The notes under the pieces were generated by a model, which did no database searches, had not been told where the DNA came from, and saw nothing but the letters and a program-made list of their open reading frames with translations. Of a stretch of 64,000 nt of DNA, positions 1-11,521 are shown in pieces; the stretch's first letter is position 1; each line of letters opens with the position of its first letter. The DNA lies in NCBI GenBank assembly GCA_009801085.1, contig VNWV01000027.1:62001-126000 (forward strand), in the 5' to 3' direction. The DNA is from Lasiodiplodia sp. COLG20. Its lineage: Eukaryota; Ascomycota; Dothideomycetes; Botryosphaeriales; Botryosphaeriaceae. A program made the position numbers and the translations under genes.

Positions 1-1577
1 CGCCCGGCGCCCCGTTGATACTGTTGATGCGCCTGTTGCGACATGCTGGGCGAGCGGGCCCCCGGCACACTTGTTCCCTCTAGGATGCCCTGGTGACGCT
101 GCGCCTCCATCTGGCCCGGGGATATGGGCTTCGGCGATTCCGTCATGCTACCTTGCGCGAAAACCGAGGGCGGGGGCTGCTGGCCCGGGTAGTGCATCGA
201 CGAAAGGCTGGACCCCCCGGTCTTTGGGCTTGGGTGGCCGGACTGGTCCCTTGAGGTTGCAGAAGCGCCAGATCCCGGGGGATACATCGAATGAACACTG
301 TTGCCCATAGCACGGCCAGCAATCGGAGGGTATGTGCTCGAATGTTGATGATAAGATGCCTGCGAGCCCTGACGACCCTTGCCGCTCGGCTCACTGACTC
401 GACGGCCCTGAGGGCCATCTTCATCCATCTTATCCTCCGAGCCATCCCCATGGTACAGAACGCCGTCCATATCATCTCCTCTGTGCTCGTTCCCATCTTC
501 ATCAATGCCAAAGCTGGAACGCCTGCCGGCACAGCCGCCTTGGCCCTTGTTGTGCCTCGCCAAGGCGTCGCCACGCGCAAACTTCCGGCCGCACTTGGGG
601 CACGTGTGCGGCCTCTCACCAGTGTGGAGCTTGGTGTGGCGCTTGAGGTCGTGCAACCGGCGGAAACGCGCCTGGCATGTTGGGCATTCGTATGGTTTCT
701 CCTGGCTGTGGGTGAGAAGATGACTTTTAAGGTTGTGGTGACGGGTAAAGTCCGTGGCGCAGTAGGGGCACTTGTGGCGTTTTGCGCTCGGCGATCTGGG
801 GCTATTGTTCTGGCTGTAGCCGGCCATGGGCATGCTGAGCATCCTGGTCGGCTGTCGGAGATCGTGGTCCGCAGGCGCGGGGACCGGGAAGGTCTGAGAT
901 CGATTGTTGGCAAATCCACCGTCGCCAGGCTGGGGTCCCGAGTTCGCGGGGGCGGCTGAGCTGGCCGGGCCGTCGGCGGCCGACATGGCTGCAGGACCAA
1001 GCTGCCCCGCCGGTGCCGTGTCGGTGGCACTAGCCGTGGCGGTTGGTGCGGTTGTGCTGTCCACAGATCCAAAGCTAGATACACTTACTGGACTTGTTTG
1101 CATATTTTCACCTGTCACCGACTCGGGGATTTGGATGTTCTTTGCCGCCTTCGCAATGGGTTCGGCAAGCGTGGTGGCGGCGGCGGGCGCGTCGCGCACT
1201 TTGCTCAGCTGGTTCGCGCCGAGAAGGCTGTTCAACGCGTTCACCGCGGGGTTGGGCGAGACCTGACGGGACATCTCTCGCGCTCGCTGCTCGTCCTGGT
1301 GCCGACGCGCATCCGCCATGGCAGCCGCACCGGTGAGCGGCTGGGGGGAGTAGGCGGGAGTGAGCTTGAAGGCAGGCGAGCGGGGAGTGTGGGCGGTGGT
1401 GGGCGAAGGCAGGCTCGGGTCGAGGGTGATCTGCGGCGTCTGCGCGTGGTGGCCCTTGAGGGCGCCAATCGGCTGCTGGACGGGAGATACGGAGGTTGGC
1501 GTATCTGGAGCTTGCGGCGCGGGAGGGAAGGGTCCTGTGTGCGTCGACGAGGGCGGGAAGGGTCCTGTAGAGGCCAT
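1..1577 (-). CDS. C2H2 zinc-finger transcription factor (3' end outside window)
   Basis: An uninterrupted minus-strand reading frame runs from an ATG at 1577-1575 to the left edge, so the C-terminus is missing. The first ~260 residues are Ser/Pro/Ala-rich and disordered, with two short repeats of TGPFPP at the very start. Three linked C2H2 fingers follow at about 811-541 nt: CPYCATDFTRHHNLKSHLLTH, then CPTCQARFRRLHDLKRHTKLH, then CPKCGRKFARGDALARHN, joined by QEKPYE and TGERPH linkers. The third finger is followed by KGQGGCAGRRSS, so its last ligand may be an atypical His or Cys. An acidic stretch (GDDMDGVLYHGDG) and a Ser/Gln/Pro-rich tail continue to the edge. This is a nuclear DNA-binding regulator; the finger set differs from Crz1, Msn2 and CreA, and I do not recognise the orthologue. 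Start chosen because it is the first in-frame ATG. Confidence 0.85.
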   Translation of the reverse strand, partial: MASTGPFPPSSTHTGPFPPAPQAPDTPTSVSPVQQPIGALKGHHAQTPQITLDPSLPSPTTAHTPRSPAFKLTPAYSPQPLTGAAAMADARRHQDEQRAREMSRQVSPNPAVNALNSLLGANQLSKVRDAPAAATTLAEPIAKAAKNIQIPESVTGENMQTSPVSVSSFGSVDSTTAPTATASATDTAPAGQLGPAAMSAADGPASSAAPANSGPQPGDGGFANNRSQTFPVPAPADHDLRQPTRMLSMPMAGYSQNNSPRSPSAKRHKCPYCATDFTRHHNLKSHLLTHSQEKPYECPTCQARFRRLHDLKRHTKLHTGERPHTCPKCGRKFARGDALARHNKGQGGCAGRRSSFGIDEDGNEHRGDDMDGVLYHGDGSEDKMDEDGPQGRRVSEPSGKGRQGSQASYHQHSSTYPPIAGRAMGNSVHSMYPPGSGASATSRDQSGHPSPKTGGSSLSSMHYPGQQPPPSVFAQGSMTESPKPISPGQMEAQRHQGILEGTSVPGARSPSMSQQAHQQYQRGAG

Positions 1578-3540
1578 AGGACAGGCGTGACGGGGCGGCG
1601 CGGGAGCGGGTTACAGAGCGCGGGGGCGCTCGGCGAAGGGTGATGCTGGAGCTGGCATGGCGGTTAGCGGGTGCTCAAAGGCGATGGGCGCGGGCCGGCG
1701 TGGCGGAGGAGGTGTTGAGGGCGGTGCGGTGCGCGGGAGAGACAGCGTTACGTTACGTACCGAAACTCGCGGCGGCGCGCAAGGGTCCAAGCGGAGCGAT
1801 GACGATGCTGCGCAGAACAATTGTGGTCCGAAAACTGCTCCCCAGAAAGCCGTCAAGCGGTGCGCATGTCGACGCCTGCATCCGTCCACGGAGTCGCAAG
1901 ATCGGAAGCGCACGGCGATGCGGGCTGGGGGACGGGCGCGGTGCTGGCAACGCTGGGCGGCTCAGTCGACTCGGCAGCGGCGCTGATCGCAGAGGAGCAA
2001 TTGAACGCCTGGTGGCTCGCGCGCAAGCGAGGCTCGAGTCGCGCGCCGCAGGAGGCAGCAACAGACGGCGGGAGGGCTGCGCTGCGAGGTGAGGAGAGTC
2101 AGCTGCGAGGTGCCGGGCAGCGGTAGCAGAGACATGCGCTGCTGCGGCTGCGGCTGCCACAAGGCTTTCGGGGGGCGGCCAGGCCAAGCTCGGACGCGGG
2201 CAGAGGGCAGGCGGGTGGGCGGGTGGGTCGGCGGGCGGCGAGAGGGCTGGGATGGCTTCAGCTGCGAGGCTTTGGGGAGGCGGTGGTGTTTGGAGGGCAG
2301 CGGTCGAGCGTGGCTGAAGAGCCTGGGGCTTGCTACGTACAATACGGTGCGAGCGAGCCCGGGCGGCGCGCAGAGGCCGAATGGGGCGCAGGCAGTGGGA
2401 CGGGATCGGAGCACGCCTGTTGCAGCGGGTGAGCGTGGTGAGGCGCTGGCAGCAGCTCTGACGCAGGCTGGCCCGGGTGCGAGCGAGGCGACTGCTGAGT
2501 AAGAGGGCGGCGAGCTGGCGGCCTGGTCGACGCTGACAAGAATCGCGATCGCGGCGATGATGATGGGCGTGCAGGCAGAGCGCCGCACGCAGGCGGCAAA
2601 ACCGTGTGGCGGAGCAAATCTTCGATCGCACCGCCCGCAACCAGCCGCAGACACGGCCTCCTCAGCGCGCCAGCTGATCGTCAGGCACGTCGCAAGACTC
2701 CTGAAGTTCCAGCGCGCCTTCACCACGTGCGGCGGCGGCCCAGCCTCCAACACCAGCCTGCGGACGGCCGTGGTGCGCCTCCATCCCGGTTCGGCGACCA
2801 GCTGGCGCGCGCTGCTCGGATGCTGGTCCGAGGCCGTTGTTGATCGCACTACACCGCCACAAAACGGACTGCTGCCGTCAGTCCACTGGGCGATTGGCCT
2901 CGCCGCCGCTGGACACGCGCGCACGACGCGTCTCCTGCCGCCGTCCAAGCGAGCTACCTCCGGCCAGCAGCTCTCGGCCGCAACAGGCGGCGTCCCTGTA
3001 TAGCGCTTGCGTCATACGGGGACAGTGAGACGTACATGCAGGAACGTTCAAACGCGTTTCCGACGCCATGCACTCTTTTATCGACGTCCATGCTCCCCGT
3101 CTTTCTGGAACTGCAGAAACCTCGACGCCACCGGCGCCTCCGCATGGCCCTCGCTTCGCTCTCAGCTCGCCGCCGTGATGCAATCCGCCCAGCCATCCGT
3201 CAAGCTGCCTTTGCTTTCCGCCCGCCACACGCTCGCAAAATACGAATGATGGTGCAGCGAAAACAAGGCAACAGGGAGCAACTAGCTACCCACCGAGGCC
3301 TCGGCCTCTGCTGAGCGGGCCAACTGTTGGTCCGATGCGTTTACCAACACCCCCTGCCTTTTCATCGCCATGTTCCCCGGCTTCTCGCCCCCAAAATTCG
3401 ATCCAGCCCAATCGCAATCTGAGCTCAGCCGTCACCCGACCACAACCGCCTCATCCGAGCTGCACCGCCCCTCTTTCGCTCGAACAGGAGCCGATGTGGC
3501 AGCTGCAACCGCCACCAATAGCTACCTACCTAAGGCCTTC

Positions 3541-3586
<46 letters not shown>

Positions 3587-4531
3587 TGCTATTCTATCTA
3601 TAGGCAGCTGAGGTCCGCGCGCTGATGCAGGTCGGAGAGTGTCATGTACACGCCGACGTCTGGTCGCTGGCCTCAATTGCCCGCGTAGGTACTGCGAAAC
3701 GTGTCTGCGGTGGGTGGAAATATCTCCATCAAGCCACCGTGACTGTCGTTCGCTGAGGTCGCATGCGGTGAGAAAGTCCACTCCAGCCATGACATCAGCG
3801 AGCATAACAAGCCACAACACGCACCTAGCCGACGACCTGACGCAAGGCTACTCGAAGTGTGGTCCGGAACTCGTTTCAGCCGGGAGCCGCTCCGCACTCT
3901 TAATCTATCGCCGCGATCCAGCCTTGCTAGATCACGATGAACACAGATCAAAACATTTTCAAGGAACAGCGCGTGCACGTTCCGTACCCTTTCACCAGCC
4001 ACGCCTTCCACGTGGCTGAGGAAAGGGCGCCTGCCCAGGTCGACATCTCTCCCTCTGACTGCCTTACCGAACGCATGCAAGTCAAGATTAGCAGAGTGGA
4101 GGCAGCTTTGGACCAATGGAAAGTTTTTCGATAGTCTCTACAAGCGTAGCGCTACGGCAAGGAACAACGCCAAGAAACAGTTAGAGTCTAACCGTATGCA
4201 TGCGTGGGAAAGACAGAAAAGAGAAAGAAAAAAATCTCGAGACGCCCGAGTCATCCCATTCGAAAGTCGGAAACCTTGGACGCCCAGAGAATGGGACAAA
4301 CAATGGAAAATCAAGGCAGAGGTTCCCTAGTTCGATCCGTGATGCGCCGATTTGAAGCCTCCTTTCGCATAACCCACCAAAGAAATCCTGTCCCAGGAGG
4401 GGAAAAAGGAAAAGAAAAAGGAAATCGACCTTCGACGACCACTCGGCGTCCATCGCGCATCGGAGGCACTGATCTCCCTCGCACATCCGCCTTCAAGACC
4501 AAATGCTCTTCGCAGCTTTTACTCCCTCTTA
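1578..4531. other. Long intergenic leader/promoter region, no gene seen
   Basis: About 3 kb separate the zinc-finger gene from the end of the kinase gene, both on the minus strand. The part at 1.6-3.0 kb is very GC-rich and therefore full of long open frames on both strands, but these are Ala/Arg/Pro-rich, lack conserved motifs and overlap each other, so I treat them as composition artefacts. The interval probably holds the promoter and a long 5' leader of the zinc-finger gene. Confidence 0.6.
3547..3583. repeat. (AG)n microsatellite
   Basis: An uninterrupted AG dinucleotide run of about 37 nt. Simple sequence repeat in non-coding DNA. Confidence 0.95.
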
Positions 4532-6840
4532 TCATTCGTCTTCCGCTTCAACTCTCACCAAGATCTCCTCCAGAAACCCTTCCAAGAAGCCTTGCACATC
4601 CTCTCCCATTCCCACGGGGGACTGGTTATCCCATTGGTCGATTTCCGCGAAGATTCTGGCGGCCTTTCCTACCAGGCGCCGCACATTCTCATGAACTTCG
4701 CGCCGTTTCTGAGTCTCTTCTGCCGAGGAGCTGTTGGTCGCTGTAGCCCCCGAACTGGCGGCTCGAAGGTTCGTGTACGATGATTGCTTTTGCAGAGCAT
4801 TGTAATTGTAGGTCCGCCGGTGCAGTGCCGCCTCCAATGCTGGCAAAACCACACCGGTTAAAGCCGTAATCTCTGGCGGATTGGCATTGTTACCGTTACT
4901 CCCTGCCGTACCGTTCGAGCTTCCGATGGATTTGAAGCTCCGACCCAGCGATCGACTGCCATCGGAGACCTTGCGTGTTGCTGGAATTTGCGGCGCGGCG
5001 CTTCCGGGCGTTGGGAGAGGTGGTGTGGGTTTCTGCACGGCCGGCGCCGGCTTACGCTCCAGTGGTGAAGGGGCTGGGGAGAAGGATGGAAGCGGATGCT
5101 GCGATAGAGACGGGGTGTGGTCTTGCTGCAGCCGTGGGCGTTGGGGACTACCCGACGAGCTGGTCACGCTTTGCTGCGAGGATTGGCGCGATCGATTAGG
5201 ATTGAATGGTGGAATAGGCGGAAGGTTGAAAGGCGACTGCGACAATCCTGGCGGGGGTTTCGTCGGGGTTGCGTGCCTTGGCGTTGGAGGGAGTGAATGG
5301 TTTTCTGAGACGCTGAGAGATGGCAGATTCGACTCTACGATCGCTTGCCCGAGATAATCGTCAATATCCAGATCGCTGAGCCGCGGCGCCGGTGAGGGCA
5401 GGGGCTTCGAAAGAGATGGCTTCTCGCGGGAGGGTGAACGAGGTCCCTGTGGGCCTTGCGGCTTGACTGGAGATGGGGGTAAGGGGACCTTTGCCGGCGA
5501 GAGGGGGACGAAAGATGACTGTGAGATCCGCTTCTGTGGAGAGAGCTCCCTCGGGGGCTGGGGGGCCGGTCTAACAGGACTGGTGCTCCTCACCGTCCCA
5601 CTGATGGAAACAGGCGCATTCTCTTCGCCCGTGCTCGTCAAGGCGGCCTTGCGAGGCGACGGTGGCACTGCTTGAAGATCGGCAGTCCTGTCTGTCCGGC
5701 TCCTCGCGTTCGCCGCGGCGTCGTTCATCGCCTTCAAGGCGTGGGGTTTGCCAGCGGGCCTGATTGTGCCAAAATCCCACAAATCCTCATCCACAGGTTG
5801 ACGCGGTTCCGCCTCGTTGTCCGACTCATCTGATTCGCTCTCGTTCCCCTTGCCGTGCCTCGCCACCCACCGCTCATGCCGCTCGATTAATTCCGTGAGG
5901 TAGGTGGTCTTCTTGGCCTTCCGCACAAAAGGGTGCTTTAGGAGGTCCTTCGCCGAGGGCCTCTCACGCGGCTCCTTTCTTAGACACAATTCCACGAAAT
6001 CCTTGAACGATCTGCTGAAGCTGCCCTCGAGTTGGGGAGGTGGGTTCTTTGGAATTAGAAACAGCACCTTCATCGGGTGGATGTCGGCGTAAGGAGGCTC
6101 CCCGTGGGCCAATTCCAGGGCAGTGATGCCGAGGGACCAGATATCAGCCTTGTGGTCGTATCCGGATTGCTTGATGACTTCCGGGGCCATCCAAAAAGGG
6201 GTTCCAACAAAAGTGTTCTTCTTCGTCATGGTCGCCGAGAGCTGGCCAGACACGCCAAAATCAGCCAACTTGACCTGGCCGTTGGCACTGAGAAGGATAT
6301 TCGCAGCTGGTCGTGAGGGGGACGGTTAGACTTGCACACGAGAGGGGTCCGCATGCGACACTCACCCTTGATGTCTCTGTGCAGCTTGTTGTCGCCATGC
6401 AGGTATTCCAGCCCCATGAGTAGCTCTCGTATGATGATGGTGATGTACTCTTCCGGTATGAGGCCCGGCTTCATGAGGTCACCGCAGCTGCCACCCGAGC
6501 AGAACTCCATAATGATCCATAGGTCCGAGCCTTTTAGATAGCTCCCGTAGTATTTGGTGACGTAGGGGCTGTGCAGCTCCGACAAGATTGAGATCTCCTG
6601 AATGATGTCGTCGACCTCGTCTTCGGCATTCTCGACGTCTATGATCTTGATGGCCACGCTTTGCCCGGTGCGCTTGTCGACCCTACGCTGAAGTCAGACA
6701 GGAGGCTCTCTGGAGGCCGAGGGACGGGGCGGACGGTACCCTTTGTACACCTTGCCGAAGCTGCCACCGCCGATGCAGTTCTGCTTGGTGTACAGCGTCT
6801 CAGGATCGACGCTCCCGCTGGTGCTGTACGTGGCGGCCAT
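4532..6840 (-). CDS. Germinal-centre Ste20-like Ser/Thr protein kinase (MST3/Sps1-like)
   Basis: Three exons: 6840-6740, 6682-6366 and 6306-4532, giving 730 residues. The two introns (57 and 59 nt) have GTACCG/GTGAGT donors and CGTAG/CCAG acceptors and keep frame through KG-VDKRTGQ and HRDIK-AANILL. The N-terminal kinase domain (about 15-265) is complete: glycine loop GGGSFG (24-29), VAIK lysine, HRDIK catalytic loop, DFG, and the GTPFWMAPE activation segment typical of GCK-III kinases. After it comes [13 protein letters not shown], then about 300 disordered Ser/Pro-rich residues and a conserved helical C-terminus beginning [15 protein letters not shown]. Filamentous fungi have several GCKs (POD-6, MST-1 and SID-1 in Neurospora) that act in septation, polarity and MOR/SIN signalling; this looks closest to the MST3-like branch, but I cannot assign the exact orthologue. 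The start is the first ATG upstream of the glycine loop. Confidence 0.93.
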
Positions 6841-7641
6841 GCTGGCGCGGCGCAGGTGGCGGGGACGCGGTGTCGCGGCGTTCGGGAGTGGATAGCGGGC
6901 GGAGCGCGGAGGACATTCGACACGCGAGCGGAGGCGGTCGGGTTCCACACACGGAGAGCTCTGTCTCGGGCGTGCTGGCGGTCGGGCGGCGAAGGTGGGC
7001 GTGCGTGGGCGGGCAACAGTTCGGGATGTTGATATACTTGCTCGAGAGGGTTAGCCAGCCGCCGGAGCAGGCAGCGGTCGTCGAATTGAGCCCTTGCACG
7101 CAGCAACACGCGCGCGATTGGTCGAGTGTGCGGGCAGCTCCCGTCGTGGCGCGGGGATGAGCGTGGGTGACCAGGGAGCCAAGCGGCGGATGTAAACAAA
7201 AGATGCGCCCAGCTCGACGCGACCGCGGCCGACGCTATAACTGGGACGCGGCAGCCCGGCTGTCGCAGGCTCACAACCGCGCGCGTGTGAAGACAGTGCG
7301 GAGGCCGCTGACGTCGATGCGGTCTGGACGGTGATGGCAGGCGGGCCACAGAGTGCGCCGCGCCCAGGGCGTGTTGCGTTGGCGAGCAGCCGGCAGCAGA
7401 TCCACTGGCCCGGGCAACCATTCGATTCAGCCTTGGCGGGCAGCATTTCGCGCGACAGGAACAAGCCAGTTGCAGACAGCCGTGGCCGCAGATCCACCGC
7501 GCGATCCGAGGCCGTAGGCGGGGATATATAACTAAGACTAACACAGGACAAACCTAGACCCGCCCAATCTGCGCAAGTGCTTTCGTGATTCGCCTCCCAG
7601 ATGCAGAATAATGATAGATAGCAAACGTGTCCCCCTTCTCC
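6841..7641. other. Intergenic region, kinase promoter side
   Basis: About 0.8 kb between the kinase start and the stop of the upstream gene on the same strand. Open frames here are short, unsupported and mutually overlapping. It must hold the kinase promoter and the 3' end of the neighbour; I see no further feature. Confidence 0.6.
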
Positions 7642-10314
7642 TCACCTCCTCCGCTGCGCTTCCTCCGTCACCTCGCTCTCGTCCTCTTCTTCCACTGGCG
7701 CCGGCGTGTTCCTCTGCTTCCTCCGCTCAGGTCGCCGGCGCCGGCTGTAGCTAATGTTGCTTGCCGAGTCGTCGGGAGCCAGCTCCGACCTCTCGTCAAG
7801 TCCATCGTCAGTCTCCGTTTCCCATCCGCCGCCTCCCCAGCCTCCGATGCCAGAAGCTGGAGTTCCGAGTCGGACTTCGACGCCGCCATCCATGGATCCC
7901 CGGCGCGCTTGCGCCGCCATCGCGAGGCCAGCGCTTCGCTCCCGGAGCGCTCTGCGAACCGTCTCAGCTTTGCAGTGGAGCGCCTCAAAGGCGTCCTCGA
8001 GCGCTTCCATGCCCAAGAAGATCTCACGCTCCACCTCGGCAAGCGTGGCAATCTCCACCTCCTCGTCCATCTGGACAGGCGCGCCAAAGGAGCCTGGCGC
8101 AGTCGACGCCGACCTCGCAGTCCCAGGATTGCCGTTCTGGAAGGGCGTGGGCCCGCGGGACGGCCCTACACCCATGCTGAAGGGAGTCGTGGTCCGTGAC
8201 AACGGCGTGGCGGTTGGCCCACGAGAAATGGTTGACCCCCCGAGAGCGCCGGGCGGAATTGGGCCTTCCGCACCGCTCCACAAAAACCCATCGAACCTGC
8301 CTGAAATGAGTATTTCCCACTCACCACTGCTCACCGCAGCTAGTGTAGCCAAGACTGAATGGAGCATCGGGTAGTTGAGCAGAAAGATTGCACATTCAGG
8401 GTCGCGAGGGGGCTTGCTCAGGCGATACAGCCGTTGCAGAGCAGTAGCAGTCTTCGCTAGGAGGTCAGGCCTTGGCACGTTGAGCGGGGTCGGCGTGCGG
8501 GAAGCTGGGATGGTGCTCATCCCCCTGAGAAGGGCCGTGAAAACTGGGCGCTTCTCTGCTTCCAGGTGCGTGAGCATGGCAAAGGTGAGAGTTTCATCAT
8601 CGACTTCCTGCGGCGGGCTCGTCGGGAATTCCGGTTGGGTAGCGAGCCAGTTTTGTACTGCTTGCTTCGTTTTCTTGCTCTGCTTGATGTAGTGATCACG
8701 ATACTCCTCGGGGACGTCGATGTCGAGCTTTTGCATCGGCGCTGCTTGGTTGAAGCCGGAGATGCCAAGGCCGCCGGCGTCCGTGTCGATTGAGAACGGC
8801 GGCCAGGGAGGCAGTTCGCGCCGGCCAGAGACAAATTCCAGGATCTCTCCCCAGCTGACACCAGTTTCTTCTTCAGTCGGCTCCATCTCATCTGATCTCA
8901 GGCGGCACATGACGCAGCGGCAGATTTCCGAGGAAATGTCGCGAGCGAACACCGCTTCGAGCCTGTCGAGCAGCCGTCGTGCCACGGAGCGGTATCCGGT
9001 AGCAACGGCTATGGACCCGTTCTTGGACATGACGTGATTATAGTCTTCCAGGATTTTCTGGAACGGTGCAAAAATGTGCTGCACCGAGTCCGCCGGCCGC
9101 GGTCGGCTTCCCGGAGAGCTATAGTGAGGCTGCAATGATCCTATTGGTGGTTCCACGGCCGCCACGAGCGTTTTGGGGATTGTATGGGGTAGACCTCCGT
9201 TTTGTAGCAGATAGTCCACGCGAGGTACGTCAGTGGGCATGACCATCGGCGGCGGGGGCGGGGGCGGCGGCGGTGGCGGCGGAGGAGCATTTGTGCCTCC
9301 GCCCCAGAAATCTGCAGACGGTGCGCGAGAGTCCGGGCCTGAGAAAACTTGAACCATCGGCGTGCCCTTTTGGCCGGGCGGGGCGTTTGCAAAAGCGGGG
9401 TGGATTGCAGTCGGTGTGCGAGGAGATGAGTCGTCAACTGATGGGGAGGAATCCGAGATCGGATCTCTGCGTACTCTCGTCTGATCTGGGGCGATTGAGG
9501 TAGCATCGGAATCCGTCGTGGAGTGCGTTCCACTAACAGTCCTCTGCGATCTCGCCGTCGAGGTATCGGAGGACGTTTTCCGCAGAGTCGCATGGCGGCG
9601 AGCAGTGCTTGGCTTTGAGCCCGAGCCGTCAGAGTCTTGAGAGTCTTCGTCGAGTGGGATAGCCTGGCGCAAACTTGATTTCGACGTCGCCATCTTAGGA
9701 CCGGCGCCTCGGTGCGAATCTCCGCCTACGCTGCGTCTTCCGCTAGAGCTCCGCCTTCCGCTCTCGCTCCTTTTCCTGCTCTCCTTGTCTGACCGCTGGC
9801 TACCTCCAGATCTTCTCATGCTGTTCCCACTGCCCCTCCTCCTCAGGTCGGGTTCGTCGGCGGTCAAAGGTGGGCTTGGAGGAGCAGCGGTCGCACGTGC
9901 AGCAGCGGCAGGCTTGGGAGACTGGCGGTCGTCCTTCGGCGAGCCACCCAGGTCGGTAGGGTCTGGAGTATACAGCGGTTTTCCCTTCTTCGGGTCATCG
10001 CTGCGCGGCTCCAGCGACTCGCGGCTGTGGGCCTTGGAGAAGGAGGGGTAGGAGCGGCTGGAGGAAGGCGAAGCTGAGGGCGGTCGGCGGTCCAGCTCGG
10101 GGACCAGGGACATCTTCTTGGAGTGGGTGTGCGAGCGGGTGGAGTGAGTGCGGTCGCGGTCTGCAGCGTCGCGCAGGCGGTCTTTGGAGTGCGACTTTTT
10201 CTTGTGCGAGGACTTCCGGACGGCGTGGCGGTCCTTGTCCCTGGAGCGCGACGAGTCGAGGTCGGAATCGCGGTCCTTCCGGCGGCGGCGGGCGTCTGGG
10301 TCCTTGGAGCTCAT
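7642..10314 (-). CDS. Conserved fungal protein with SR/basic N-terminus and CxCxxC motif
   Basis: Single-exon frame of 890 residues from the ATG at 10314-10312; the open frame extends eight codons further upstream but only to a GTG, so the ATG is preferred. Residues 1-110 are rich in Arg, Ser, Lys and Asp (RDRDSDLDSSRSRDKDRH style), suggesting a nuclear or RNA-linked protein. A run of 12 or more prolines lies near residues 341-357. The folded part begins near residue 390 and holds the motif CRCVMC near 462-467, then long helical segments (SWGEILEFVSGR; SSGEWEILISGRFDGFLW). The C-terminus is again Arg-rich and acidic. Similar fungal proteins have, to my recollection, been auto-named as 5-methylcytosine G/T mismatch glycosylases, but I see no glycosylase active-site signature and do not endorse that name. 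Function unknown. Confidence 0.8.
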   Translation of the reverse strand: MSSKDPDARRRRKDRDSDLDSSRSRDKDRHAVRKSSHKKKSHSKDRLRDAADRDRTHSTRSHTHSKKMSLVPELDRRPPSASPSSSRSYPSFSKAHSRESLEPRSDDPKKGKPLYTPDPTDLGGSPKDDRQSPKPAAAARATAAPPSPPLTADEPDLRRRGSGNSMRRSGGSQRSDKESRKRSESGRRSSSGRRSVGGDSHRGAGPKMATSKSSLRQAIPLDEDSQDSDGSGSKPSTARRHATLRKTSSDTSTARSQRTVSGTHSTTDSDATSIAPDQTRVRRDPISDSSPSVDDSSPRTPTAIHPAFANAPPGQKGTPMVQVFSGPDSRAPSADFWGGGTNAPPPPPPPPPPPPPMVMPTDVPRVDYLLQNGGLPHTIPKTLVAAVEPPIGSLQPHYSSPGSRPRPADSVQHIFAPFQKILEDYNHVMSKNGSIAVATGYRSVARRLLDRLEAVFARDISSEICRCVMCRLRSDEMEPTEEETGVSWGEILEFVSGRRELPPWPPFSIDTDAGGLGISGFNQAAPMQKLDIDVPEEYRDHYIKQSKKTKQAVQNWLATQPEFPTSPPQEVDDETLTFAMLTHLEAEKRPVFTALLRGMSTIPASRTPTPLNVPRPDLLAKTATALQRLYRLSKPPRDPECAIFLLNYPMLHSVLATLAAVSSGEWEILISGRFDGFLWSGAEGPIPPGALGGSTISRGPTATPLSRTTTPFSMGVGPSRGPTPFQNGNPGTARSASTAPGSFGAPVQMDEEVEIATLAEVEREIFLGMEALEDAFEALHCKAETVRRALRERSAGLAMAAQARRGSMDGGVEVRLGTPASGIGGWGGGGWETETDDGLDERSELAPDDSASNISYSRRRRPERRKQRNTPAPVEEEDESEVTEEAQRRR

Positions 10315-11521
10315 GGTCGCGGTGCGGCGAGGTTGCACTTGGCGGGCCGTGAGGGCAGAAGTCTCGCGCGGCTAGACACAGGGCGGGCGAGCGGTGATTG
10401 GCGGTGAGGGCAGCAGGGAGCGGGATCAGCGCATTGCTGCGGTGTTCCTGGAGCAGGCCCGTCGGCGTGGACAGCGCTTCGCGGGCTGTTGGGAGCGGTT
10501 GTGGCGGAGCATGCCCGAAGGGTCGACGTGAATTGGGCGCGGGCGAGCGTCGCGGTGCATGGGGGCGGCCCACGTCACTAGCCAAGATCGTGACGAGCAG
10601 CCTCGCACCCGCTCCCCGCCTGCCCTACCCGCTCTCCTCCGCGCGCAGGGCCCATCAGACGGTCCTCTGCCTGGGGCCTCGCTGGATCAGCACCGCGCGT
10701 CATCCTCCCGCCCAACCCTCCATCTGCGAACCCTAATCCGACCCGCCGTCCTGCTCCCGTCGATCCCCGCTCCTCGGCCAGCGTCCAGCTCGCGATGTCG
10801 GCCCTGGCCCTAGACCGTCTGGCTCTCTGCGCCTGCAACGTCTCACGGCAGCTGCTTGTCGTGCTTCTGCTGCACAAGCTATCCCTACGCCAGACACGCC
10901 AAGCCTGCTTTGCCTAATGGAATTGTCGATGCTGCGTTCGCGGACCCTCTGGCGGAACCTGCCGCTTGCGTGTGCCTCTCTCGTCCTGTAAAAGTAGTTG
11001 CTACGCTTTGCCCATCTCTCGCCGGCTGCTCGAATGCAGATCTCCCAGGCTAGAGACATGTGCGTATCAAGCCTCTGGGGCTACGCGGATGCGGTAACCG
11101 TATCCAGCATGGGAACCTCCTTGGCAGCCTGTTCTTGGTAGCAGTAACTGCAATCAGCCGCTTCCTGGAAGACCGGGTGCCGTTCGCCGATTCTCGAGTT
11201 TGGATCCTGCCGCTCCTGGTCCATTGCCCCTGCCTCTATGTAGCCCGGCATGGCACGCTCGCAACTCCGGGGATCGATCGATCCTCGTTGGATATCAACA
11301 CCTATTCGTCCTAAATCTTATACCATTCACGGTTGCCGCTCTCTTTGCCAACAGTCCTCAGCAGGCTCCGCCTAGAGGCTCGCACGGCGACAACGTCTTC
11401 GTCAATATTCCTTTCGCGAGGGGTCGCCAGTTCGGCCTCTGCGTCCGCTTCTCCAGCGCCCAAGGAGCTAAGACTTCAGCCGCTCATCGCGTCAAATAGC
11501 TCGTCTGTCAGCCCTGACCCA
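10315..11521. promoter_or_regulatory. Divergent promoter region
   Basis: This 1.2-kb interval lies between two divergently oriented genes, the SR-like protein (minus) and the F-box protein (plus), so both promoters must lie here. The first 300 bases are GC-rich and give spurious open frames. No specific binding site can be defended by eye. Confidence 0.55.

Noticed and set aside
143..1084. Long open frame on the minus strand in another phase
   Set aside because: It overlaps the C2H2 gene, contains no motif and mirrors its GC-rich codons; the frame encoding three zinc fingers is the real one.
1753..2948. Two long overlapping minus-strand frames rich in Ala, Arg and Pro
   Set aside because: GC-rich shadow frames, no motif, no coherent start; several frames are open at once on both strands.
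8306..8343. Apparent short intron (GTGAGC..TTTCAG on the minus strand) inside the 890-residue protein gene
   Set aside because: Only about 34-38 nt and in frame; it encodes SSGEWEILISG, which reads as authentic protein.
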